Positions 1 to 4,157 of a DNA stretch of 6,220 nucleotides are shown piece by piece; within the stretch, counting starts at the first letter, position 1; each line of letters begins with the position of its first letter. A program made the position numbers and the translations under genes. Source of the stretch: Bacillota bacterium. Its GTDB lineage: Bacteria; Bacillota; Clostridia; Oscillospirales; Ruminococcaceae. The notes beneath the pieces are model-generated. The model saw nothing but the letters and a program-made list of their open reading frames with translations. It searched no databases and was not told the origin of the DNA. Location of the stretch: the NCBI GenBank assembly GCA_023457355.1, contig JAEWLW010000073.1, positions 1 to 6,220 of the forward strand, read 5' to 3'.

Positions 1-1408
1 TTTGCAGGGTATCAAACGTAACCTTTACAATTTTCTCTTCACCGGCAACACGGCGCATCATTCTTACCGCCTGGCGACGCCATGCTTCGTCGAGTAAGTT
101 ACACCCGTCCGCAACACAATCGATAATGTGCAAGCGGTCCAGGCTATCGCCGAGGGCAATCTGCAAAGACTTTTTATGCCGCTCGAACGACTGTGCACCT
201 TCCCCGGCGAAAATGAACGCATGTCCTTCCGCGACCTCTGCCCCACCGAACGCATATCTTTTTTCGGCGGCAATAGCGGCGTCAATAGCCATGCTAAATG
301 TCGACTTACCAGTGTGGGACTTTGCGCAAATGTAGAATGATTCGTTAGTCTGCATAAGGCCGTCAACTACGGAGTAAGCAGGTTCTTTTTCTACTTCTGG
401 TTCGTCTTCAAGGTCTTCCAGCGTGCAAGTTACAGGCTCCTCGTTCTCTGTTCGGTGCAGTTCTTCAATCTCTTCATCCGGTAAATCAGGCAGAGCCGCA
501 CGGATGCTGTTAATACTAATAGGTTGCTTGTCTACGTTAAGCTCGTCCGGAAGACCGCACATACGCAGGGCCAAATGTTGCCGACGGTTTAGCTCAGTGC
601 AAGCGCCGTTGTTTGTGTGCTGACAGACAAAGCGCACTTCTTTACCGTCAAGCATGATGCTGGTGGAGCCTTTACCGGTGTGCAGGTGCTCATTAGGGCA
701 GGGCACTTCGTACCCGCGACCGGAAGATAGCGCGTCAAGACCAAGCTCCGCTTCGCAGAAATGAGCTATATCTGCGTTAAGCCCGTGCTCATCGGCAGCA
801 AGCGTCTTAGCTTCACGCTTACGCAACCCCATCTCTTCGGCTTTCTTTATGTACCGCTCGGCACGGATAACACGCCCTTCTGTAACCGTTATCTTCGACT
901 CTTTATGGGGAAGGTAGATAAGACGGTTACCGTCTTCCGTGCAGTGGTCACGCAATGCTTCATCTATTTCTAACTCGGCACAAATGGCACGTTGCACCAT
1001 CCACGCGTCGTTAGAGTTGAACGGAGTACGAGCCGGAACCAGAACGCGAAAGGCGTAATCACCGTTTTTACACGCGTGCCGATGCGACGCCGTTGTGTGC
1101 AGAATATTGAAGAACGGGGCATTCTTGAATTTGCGGGTCAGATCGCGGTACTGAGTACGGTTGAGATGGTCAAAGTCGAACTTAACCACACTGTCTTCAA
1201 GAATAGCGTTCTTACGGCGACCGCCAACAGGCGCGATAGCTTTCTGCTTAATCTTGGCAGCGTCGTACTCTTCCTTAGTCCATGACGGGTCCACGGATAA
1301 ACGCTTCGATGTATTGCAGACATATTCTACAAACTGCTCCAGCGGCATTTCACGCGCTACAGGGTTCTTATCAAAGGTGTTACGCAGCGTTGCAAAAACA
1401 ATATTCAT
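1..1408 (-). CDS. Primase-helicase (AEP-like primase domain, zinc motif, RepA-type ATPase), C-terminus beyond window
   Basis: A single frame stays open for 469 codons and leaves the window at its left edge, so the C-terminus is missing. Residues about 70-170 fit the primase-polymerase-like fold of phage and plasmid replication proteins: FDFD at 77-80 (metal-binding DxD), TASH at 106-109 (sxH-like) and NRLIYLP at 161-167. A zinc-type cluster follows (C237, H241, C262, H264, C270). After an acidic linker (about 318-343) comes a RecA-like ATPase with Walker A AKSHTGKST at 362-370, GEG at 402-404 and Walker B-like VTFDTLQ ending at 469, as in RepA/AAA_25 hexameric helicases. The first Walker A residue is Ala rather than Gly. 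The likely role is synthesising primers and unwinding DNA during phage replication. The ATG at 1408 has a GGAG eight bases upstream and overlaps the upstream 42-aa gene by 4 nt. The domain order is well supported; actual primer synthesis is inferred from the family. Confidence 0.88.
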   Translation of the reverse strand, partial: MNIVFATLRNTFDKNPVAREMPLEQFVEYVCNTSKRLSVDPSWTKEEYDAAKIKQKAIAPVGGRRKNAILEDSVVKFDFDHLNRTQYRDLTRKFKNAPFFNILHTTASHRHACKNGDYAFRVLVPARTPFNSNDAWMVQRAICAELEIDEALRDHCTEDGNRLIYLPHKESKITVTEGRVIRAERYIKKAEEMGLRKREAKTLAADEHGLNADIAHFCEAELGLDALSSGRGYEVPCPNEHLHTGKGSTSIMLDGKEVRFVCQHTNNGACTELNRRQHLALRMCGLPDELNVDKQPISINSIRAALPDLPDEEIEELHRTENEEPVTCTLEDLEDEPEVEKEPAYSVVDGLMQTNESFYICAKSHTGKSTFSMAIDAAIAAEKRYAFGGAEVAEGHAFIFAGEGAQSFERHKKSLQIALGDSLDRLHIIDCVADGCNLLDEAWRRQAVRMMRRVAGEEKIVKVTFDTLQ

Positions 1409-1533
1409 TTCTTTTTCTCCGCACGTTCTAAGGCTTCCTGCATACGGCGCATCGCGCGGTTCATCTTCACCGGTGCGAAGAAGTCAGCGCCGTGTTTCTG
1501 ACGGCGTAGCTGTGGAACTATTAACTTCGTCAT
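1405..1533 (-). CDS. Small basic protein (42 aa) coupled to the primase-helicase
   Basis: The ATG at 1533 is preceded by AAGGA with a 9-nt gap. The TGA overlaps the primase-helicase ATG in an ATGA junction, so the two are probably translationally coupled. The protein has twelve Lys/Arg against four Asp/Glu. It starts TKLIVPQLRRQKHG and ends in a helical, charged stretch (residues 24-42) closing with KKK. I do not recognise the family. A small nucleic-acid-binding or accessory partner of the replication protein would fit the charge and position, but this is inference only. The clean Shine-Dalgarno and the coupled overlap make it a likely real gene despite its size. Confidence 0.7.
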   Translation of the reverse strand: MTKLIVPQLRRQKHGADFFAPVKMNRAMRRMQEALERAEKKK

Positions 1534-1573
1534 TGTATAATCCTTGTGCTTACTTTGATGATTTATGCTTCGG

Positions 1574-1608
1574 CCCCGACGTTCTAGCGTTGGGGGTTTC
1601 TTTTATTT
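1574..1608 (+). terminator. Intrinsic terminator-like hairpin, oriented rightward against the surrounding genes
   Basis: CCCCGACG (1574-1581) pairs with CGTTGGGG (1588-1595), an 8-bp stem with one G-T wobble and a 6-nt loop TTCTAG. On the plus strand it is followed by G, TTTCTTTT and ATTT, so the T-run lies on the plus side. Read leftward, with the genes here, the hairpin has no T-run after it. It lies between the stop of the 70-aa gene, which it overlaps, and the start of the 42-aa gene. It would therefore stop transcripts that are antisense to the leftward operon. In the leftward transcript it may act only as an intercistronic hairpin. Confidence 0.55.
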
Positions 1609-1815
1609 ACCGCCTGAAAACCACGCGTGCGCGGAATCATAGAAACGGCATTTACTTAACACGTCTACTGGCATCTTAATAATGCGCGTCGGTTCCGACA
1701 AATGATTAGGCTTACATATTTCTGCATAGAATCCGCTGTCAGTAATTTCTGATGCAAACTTAAACCAGTATTTAACTTTACCGTTTTCAAAGTAACAGCC
1801 CATACATCCAATCAT
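1603..1815 (-). CDS. Hypothetical protein (70 aa)
   Basis: The ATG at 1815 overlaps the stop of the upstream HTH gene (ATGA junction) and has AAGGAG about 7 nt upstream, a strong start. The sequence opens MIGCMGCYFENGKVKYWFKF, with a CxxC at residues 4-7 and further Cys in the middle and C-terminal part (EICKPN, LSKCRFYDS). A small metal-binding site is therefore possible but not demonstrated. It has an alternating hydrophobic/aromatic pattern suggesting a small beta-rich fold, no signal peptide and no membrane segment. It is the second gene of the leftward operon, between the putative regulator and the replication genes. Function unknown. Confidence 0.75.
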   Translation of the reverse strand: MIGCMGCYFENGKVKYWFKFASEITDSGFYAEICKPNHLSEPTRIIKMPVDVLSKCRFYDSAHAWFSGGK

Positions 1816-1994
1816 TTCACGTTCTCCTTAATCCACTCTTCAACTTTATTACGGTCAAATGTTCCGGGTAAACGGCGACCCATAACCTTAATACAACAAT
1901 CCGGGAATTTACCACTGCGCAGCCAGTTATTAATTGTCTGACGTGTCACCCCGATACGTTCAGCTACTTCATTCTGGGTCATGTAATGTTGCAT
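1812..1994 (-). CDS. Small helix-turn-helix DNA-binding protein (60 aa, MerR/AlpA/excisionase-like)
   Basis: Residues 4-60 (YMTQNEVAERIGVTRQTINN onward, then WLRSGKFPDC...GRRLPGTFDRNKVEEWIKENV) match the pattern of small HTH_17/AlpA-type winged-helix proteins. EVAERIGVTRQTINNW is the helix-turn-helix and the final VEEWI closes the wing domain. Family members act as excisionases, transcription regulators or replication-initiation helpers. It is the first gene behind the leftward promoter, so regulation of the adjacent divergent control region is a reasonable inference. I chose the ATG at 1994 because AGGAG lies 8 nt upstream. The ATG at 2000 is only 2 nt from that AGGAG, and a longer frame starting at 2189 would run through both promoters. 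No recombinase is visible here, so an excisionase role is untested. Confidence 0.85.
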   Translation of the reverse strand: MQHYMTQNEVAERIGVTRQTINNWLRSGKFPDCCIKVMGRRLPGTFDRNKVEEWIKENVK

Positions 1995-2024
1995 TTTCAT
2001 ATCTCCTGTTGTTTGGTGAAGCCA

Positions 2025-2053
2025 AGTATAGGATAGCGTGAATGTAAAAGCAA
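2025..2053 (-). promoter_or_regulatory. Leftward sigma70-like promoter for the HTH/primase operon
   Basis: On the minus strand TTGCTT (2053-2048) and TATACT (2030-2025) are separated by exactly 17 nt. The predicted start lies about 10-15 nt before the AGGAG of the HTH gene, giving a short leader. The plus-strand sequence over the -10 contains TAGGATAG (2029-2036), an 8-mer that recurs at 3977-3984 in the spacer of a rightward promoter. It could be a shared protein-binding site or coincidence. Confidence 0.7.
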
Positions 2054-2071
2054 CCAAAACACCACACAAAG

Positions 2072-2116
2072 TTACTAAGATACAAAAGATGCTACCGGTA
2101 TTGACTTTTACTAAGA
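2072..2116 (+). repeat. Direct repeat TTACTAAGA x2, possible operator
   Basis: TTACTAAGA occurs at 2072-2080 and 2108-2116, 36 bp apart. The second copy lies in the spacer of the rightward promoter at 2101-2129. The first lies between the two divergent -35 boxes. A repressor or activator, perhaps the adjacent HTH protein, could bind both copies. That is inferred from location only. Confidence 0.35.
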
Positions 2117-2129
2117 AATATGGTAAGCT
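2101..2129 (+). promoter_or_regulatory. Rightward sigma70-like promoter with extended -10
   Basis: TTGACT (2101-2106), a 17-nt spacer, then TAAGCT (2124-2129) preceded by TGG, which makes an extended -10 (TGnTAAGCT). Transcription would start near 2136 and immediately enter the hairpin-rich gene-free stretch. It is divergent from the leftward promoter, with 47 bp between the two -35 boxes. Confidence 0.55.
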
Positions 2130-2137
2130 CGTCCTGA

Positions 2138-2354
2138 GCTTGTGAAGTATGAACAAGCGACCGCGGTGCGCGGCAGGCGAAACGAGCACGTCTCGACGTG
2201 TGGAGTGAGGCTCGCTGGCGCATTCGGAAGGGCCATAGTCTATTATAATTCCCGCCTAAATATCTAAGTTACTGATTTGCCGTATGTTAGAACGGCAAGC
2301 TCACTCACTCACTCACTCTTGGTGCCTTCGGCACCACGTTCGTTTCGTTTCGCT
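2138..2354 (+). other. Gene-free, hairpin-rich region: candidate structured leader, small RNA or replication element
   Basis: No credible gene lies between 1995 and 2465, and about 217 bp of this stretch is full of inverted repeats. They are GCTTGT/ACAAGC (2138-2143/2153-2158), CCGCG/CGCGG with a GTG loop (2161-2173), CACGT/ACGTG with a CTCG loop (2187-2200), TTGCCGT/ACGGCAA (2277-2283/2292-2298) and TGGTGCC/GGCACCA with a TTC loop (2320-2336). GCGAAACGA (2177-2185) is complementary to TCGTTTCGC (2345-2353) over 9 bp and would enclose three of these hairpins in one domain. The last hairpin has no clean T-run, so it is not an obvious terminator. It lies directly downstream of an extended -10 promoter. 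I recognise no known RNA family or tRNA. Confidence 0.45.
2300..2318 (+). repeat. Tetranucleotide tract (CTCA)4CTC
   Basis: CTCA is repeated four times followed by CTC, wedged between the last two hairpins of the structured region with almost no spacer. CTCACTC can be read in four registers. Its complement GAGTGAG occurs at 2203-2209 in the same region and in gene junctions at 2692-2698 and 4132-4138. Confidence 0.8.
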
Positions 2355-2402
2355 CGCTACCCCATTAAACGAAAGAATCACAATGGCAACGTAACTATTC
2401 TC

Positions 2403-2431
2403 TTGCACACCCCAACATAATAGGTTACTAT
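2403..2431 (+). promoter_or_regulatory. Rightward promoter P1 of the first small-gene operon
   Basis: TTGCAC (2403-2408), 17 nt, TACTAT (2426-2431). The same promoter recurs at 3969-3997 with identical spacing and identical blocks TTGCACAC, AATAGG, TACTATTC and, 16 nt after the -10 start, AAACGAGA (2442-2449). AATAG-GTTA-CTATT forms an imperfect operator-like palindrome over the -10. A copy of its right half (GTAACTATTC, 2391-2400) lies 33 bp upstream of GTTACTATTC (2424-2433), about three helical turns. The AAGGA of the first gene follows shortly after the likely start site. Confidence 0.75.
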
Positions 2432-2465
2432 TCACTTATCGAAACGAGACATAAGGAATTTAGAA

Positions 2466-2684
2466 ATGAACAAAGCGACCGCAAGCGTAGTTTCCGCAAT
2501 AAAAGAAGTTTACGGCATCGATATTTCAGAGCGCGTAATTATCGGGAACAAACGCAACTTCTTTACGTTTGACACCGACGGAATGGATGAAAATGATTTT
2601 ATTAACGTACACCGTTTCGCTATCGGTAAGGGGCTTCGTAACGAGCATGCGGGTTACAAGAAATTTGCTATCTACTTTAAATAA
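2466..2684 (+). CDS. Hypothetical small protein (72 aa), first gene of rightward operon
   Basis: The ATG has AAGGA 8 nt upstream and sits about 30 nt behind promoter P1, so it should be the first product of this operon. The sequence has a predicted N-terminal helix (residues 1-18, TASVVSAIKEVYG), then alternating hydrophobic stretches (ERVIIGNKRNFFTFDTDG) and a C-terminal KKFAIYFK strand, suggesting a compact alpha/beta domain. There are no cysteines, membrane segments or catalytic motifs that I recognise. Position in a phage early-type operon suggests a host-interaction or regulatory role, but nothing in the sequence fixes one. Confidence 0.8.
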   Translation: MNKATASVVSAIKEVYGIDISERVIIGNKRNFFTFDTDGMDENDFINVHRFAIGKGLRNEHAGYKKFAIYFK

Positions 2685-2702
2685 AACAGAGGAGTGAGGG
2701 TT

Positions 2703-2885
2703 ATGTTTAAGAAGGGTCAGTTGGTTAGAGTAAAAGGGTTAACGGCTTTTTGGCGCGTAGAGGGGTATACCCAAATAGATGAGCTTGTCAAGGTTAAAAA
2801 TGTATTCAGAGGCCAGTACAGTTTATCGTACACAAAAGACATAGAACTCATCGGCAACAATTTTAAATTCAAAGGGGCGAAGTGA
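2703..2885 (+). CDS. Hypothetical SH3-like small beta protein (60 aa)
   Basis: I chose the ATG at 2703 because GAGGAG (2689-2694) lies 8 nt upstream. A GTG at 2694 would sit inside that ribosome-binding site. The protein starts FKKGQLVRVKG and continues WRVEGYTQ, VKVKNVFRGQYSLSYTKDIEL, a run of short beta strands with conserved-looking Gly and aromatics typical of small SH3-like barrels. It is basic overall, so nucleic-acid or protein binding is possible. The stop shares one base with the next start (TGATG), indicating coupling. I recognise no specific family. Confidence 0.72.
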   Translation: MFKKGQLVRVKGLTAFWRVEGYTQIDELVKVKNVFRGQYSLSYTKDIELIGNNFKFKGAK

Positions 2886-3118
2886 TGCAAATCGTAATTA
2901 CAGATAACACCGTTACATATGAAACATCTAACGATACTCTGGAAAGCATAGGTGTAAATATTGGCGATGTTTTCGATGTGCTGGATTCATGTAACGGTGG
3001 CTGGTGGATTAAGGCAGGAAGATACACAATCCCGGTAACTAAGGCTGAGGCGAAGGTATACACAACGGCATCGAATCATGATGCTCGTGCCGACGACTCT
3101 GAGGGAGGTTGCCGTTAA
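2885..3118 (+). CDS. Hypothetical protein (77 aa), paralogue of the next gene
   Basis: It starts at the ATG in a TGATG junction with the previous gene; a GTG at 2882 is possible but less likely. The sequence MQIVITDNTVTYETSNDTLE, then SIGVNIGDVFDVL and GWWIKAGRYTIPV, lines up with the following 63-aa product: MxIxIxD at the start and GVxxGDxFxV at residues 23-32 against 25-34 there. Both probably arose by tandem duplication of a small beta-barrel gene. This copy has an extra acidic C-terminal tail of about 17 residues (HDARADDSEGG) that its neighbour lacks. No catalytic motif is visible; function unknown. Confidence 0.75.
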   Translation: MQIVITDNTVTYETSNDTLESIGVNIGDVFDVLDSCNGGWWIKAGRYTIPVTKAEAKVYTTASNHDARADDSEGGCR

Positions 3119-3309
3119 TGAGGATTCGAATAATCGACGTTGATTATGTTCTTCCGCCGGGGTATGGCGACCACTCACTGCGCTACTTTGGTGTTTCGGT
3201 AGGTGATGAGTTCGAGGTTACGTCAAGTAATGATTATGGATGCACAGTGGAACATTGTGGCGAGGAACTGTACGTGCGTAGACGTGAATATGTGATTATT
3301 GAGGCCTAA
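3118..3309 (+). CDS. Hypothetical protein (63 aa), paralogue of the previous gene
   Basis: The ATG overlaps the previous stop by one base (TAATG), with GGAGG 9 nt upstream at 3104-3108. An upstream TTG at 3109 lies right after the GGAGG with no spacer and is rejected as the start. It begins MRIRIIDVDYVLPPGYGDHS and carries FGVSVGDEFEV (24-34), which aligns with IGVNIGDVFDV in the previous product. Two cysteines (42 and 47) lie in the segment that differs most from the paralogue. It is predicted all-beta, cytoplasmic and of unknown role. The pair suggests a diversified small-domain family within one operon. Confidence 0.78.
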   Translation: MRIRIIDVDYVLPPGYGDHSLRYFGVSVGDEFEVTSSNDYGCTVEHCGEELYVRRREYVIIEA

Positions 3310-3312
3310 GTT

Positions 3313-3456
3313 ATGAGAGAAGCATTCGAACGGTGGGCCGTCGTCGAGGGTCTTCCGGTTAACAAGGGTTCGAAGAAAGAGTACCTGAACGTTAAGACGC
3401 GTCTCGCGTGGCGGGCGTGGAAAGCTGGTATGCAAGCTGTGATGAATAAGGGGTGA
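3313..3456 (+). CDS. Small phage protein with FxxW...AWxAW signature (47 aa)
   Basis: The ATG at 3313 has GAGG 8 nt upstream. The product begins MREAFERWAVVEGLPVNKGS, continues KKEYLNVKTRLAWRAWKAGM and ends VMNKG. The arrangement 'aFe.W......p.n......Y.n..tr.AWxAW.Ag' is a recurrent short module in proteins of enterobacterial phages, alone or at the end of larger early proteins. Its biochemical role is unknown to me. It lies between the paralogue pair and the DUF551 gene, 3 nt before the latter's start, so the two are probably co-translated. DUF551-type proteins and this module often travel together in phage accessory regions. Confidence 0.8.
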   Translation: MREAFERWAVVEGLPVNKGSKKEYLNVKTRLAWRAWKAGMQAVMNKG

Positions 3457-3459
3457 TTT

Positions 3460-3660
3460 ATGAGTCAGTGGATTAAGTGTAGTGAGCGGATGCCGGAAGA
3501 AGGCGAGATGGTCCTTACAGCGTTTCGTGGTGTCGTTAGGTCGGGCGTGTGTAAGGTTGTAGATGTTATAGGCGGTAAGTGCTTCGTGTGCGAGCTTGAC
3601 AGATGCCATGGGATACCAGCTACCCACTGGATGCCGTTACCGGAGCCGCCAGAAGTGTGA
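3460..3660 (+). CDS. DUF551 family protein (66 aa)
   Basis: The sequence starts SQWIKCSERMPEEGEMVLTA and ends GIPATHWMPLPEPPEV. The 'WI....R.P.eg..Vl' opening and the 'THWMPLPePP' ending are the hallmarks of DUF551, a short domain common in enterobacterial phages and prophages. Its function is not established. The length is typical of a stand-alone member. AAGGGG lies 6 nt upstream of the ATG. It is the last gene before the strong terminator at 3693-3722 and so closes the first rightward operon. Confidence 0.92.
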   Translation: MSQWIKCSERMPEEGEMVLTAFRGVVRSGVCKVVDVIGGKCFVCELDRCHGIPATHWMPLPEPPEV

Positions 3661-3692
3661 TGTTCAATAGTTTGTGATTTTACTGTGTGACT

Positions 3693-3722
3693 TACGCTGC
3701 TACACAGCAGCGTATCATTTTT
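3693..3722 (+). terminator. Rho-independent terminator closing the first rightward operon
   Basis: TACGCTGCT (3693-3701) pairs perfectly with AGCAGCGTA (3706-3714), a 9-bp stem with a 4-nt ACAC loop. TCATTTTTCTC and a second T-run (3727-3731) follow. It lies 33 nt after the DUF551 stop and is the clearest terminator in the window. Confidence 0.9.
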
Positions 3723-3746
3723 CTCATTTTTGTTCTATTTCACCAA

Positions 3747-3786
3747 ACGCAACAATCGAAGCGACTATTGCAGGAGACGCAACAAT
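3747..3786 (+). repeat. Direct repeat ACGCAACAAT x2 around the start of the zinc-ribbon gene
   Basis: ACGCAACAAT occurs at 3747-3756 and 3777-3786, 30 bp apart. The second copy includes the first two bases of the ATG at 3785. No convincing promoter is visible between the terminator at 3722 and this gene, so the repeat may be part of an atypical control site. Confidence 0.5.
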
Positions 3787-3961
3787 GAAAACGTTCACAG
3801 AGAAACTTATGGAGTGTGTTGAAAAGCGAGATGCTGCAGTCCGTAGTTACCGAAAATGCACCCACTGCGGCAGCGAGCAGGTACAGTTAATCTCATGCCT
3901 GGGCGACTCGGTTACGCATAAGTGTAGAAAGTGTCATCACGTGAATACCAAACACCAATAA
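3785..3961 (+). CDS. Small zinc-ribbon protein (58 aa)
   Basis: The ATG at 3785 has AGGAG 8 nt upstream; a longer frame from 3674 would start inside the terminator stem region and is rejected. Residues 1-22 form a charged helix. CTHC (25-28) and CRKC (47-50) are spaced like a four-cysteine zinc ribbon, with flanking KC.HCGS and KC..CHHVN typical of such folds. A DNA-, RNA- or protein-binding adaptor is likely but the partner is unknown. The gene stands alone between the terminator of the first operon and the promoter of the second. It must therefore rely on read-through or on an unrecognised promoter. Confidence 0.8.
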   Translation: MKTFTEKLMECVEKRDAAVRSYRKCTHCGSEQVQLISCLGDSVTHKCRKCHHVNTKHQ

Positions 3962-3968
3962 AATTTAC

Positions 3969-3997
3969 TTGCACACTAGGATAGAATAGGCTACTAT
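3969..3997 (+). promoter_or_regulatory. Rightward promoter P2 of the second operon (twin of P1)
   Basis: TTGCAC (3969-3974), 17 nt, TACTAT (3992-3997). It shares TTGCACAC, AATAGG, TACTATTC and AAACGAGA (4008-4015) with P1 at the same relative positions. GAATAG-GCTA-CTATTC is a perfect 6-bp inverted repeat spanning the -10. The conserved AAACGAGA runs into the GGAG ribosome-binding site of the gene at 4029. Confidence 0.78.
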
Positions 3998-4028
3998 TCT
4001 TTTACACAAACGAGAGGAGAAACAGAAG

Positions 4029-4157
4029 ATGAAAGATTATAGCGAAGTAACTTTGGGTGAGTTGCAGGACGAGTACGAAGATATGCCCTACCCGTTCATC
4101 TGCGACGGCGATTACAACGGCGTCTATAACGGAGTGAGCGAAGAATATGAATACTAA
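4029..4157 (+). CDS. Very acidic small protein (42 aa)
   Basis: The ATG has GGAG 9 nt upstream, directly behind promoter P2. The protein has twelve Asp/Glu and only one Lys (no Arg), with many tyrosines. It begins MKDYSEVTLGELQDEYEDMP and ends in a YNGVYNGV near-repeat followed by SEEYEY. There is one Cys (25). No family is recognised. Such charge is typical of phage inhibitors that mimic DNA or bind basic host proteins, but many unrelated proteins are acidic too, so that is speculation. The end overlaps the next gene by 11 nt. The strong start signals and first position in the operon support it being real. Confidence 0.72.
   Translation: MKDYSEVTLGELQDEYEDMPYPFICDGDYNGVYNGVSEEYEY

Noticed and set aside
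1161..1679. 172-codon plus-strand frame
   Set aside because: It lies opposite the motif-bearing primase-helicase and its small partner, has no plausible ribosome-binding site and reads as low-complexity Ser/Arg/Leu, a shadow frame.
2161..2173. N4-type hairpin promoter (5-bp stem, 3-nt loop)
   Set aside because: Only the geometry matches; there is no conserved flanking sequence and no N4-like virion RNA polymerase in view.
1995..2189. N-terminal extension of the HTH gene to 125 codons
   Set aside because: It would pass through both divergent promoters and their spacer; AGGAG 8 nt before the ATG at 1994 gives a better start.
2149..2208. 19-codon ORF (MNKRPRCAAGETSTSRRVE) as a leader peptide
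   Set aside because: Only a weak GTGAAG precedes it and it lies inside the hairpin cluster; no repeated regulatory codons suggest attenuation.
2244..2249. TATAAT as an internal promoter of the structured region
   Set aside because: No acceptable -35 at 16-18 nt on either strand; the ATTATAAT core is nearly symmetric and could be chance.
2300..2318. CTCA tract as a CRISPR or replication iteron array
   Set aside because: The unit is 4 bp with no spacers, unlike CRISPR, and is shorter than known iterons; it is treated as a simple repeat with possible pairing role.
2130..2400. tRNA gene in the hairpin-rich region
   Set aside because: The hairpins cannot be arranged as a cloverleaf with a 7-bp acceptor, T-loop TTC and CCA-proximal stem.
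3223..3627. 134-codon minus-strand frame
   Set aside because: It overlaps three well-supported plus-strand genes including DUF551 and lacks a ribosome-binding site.
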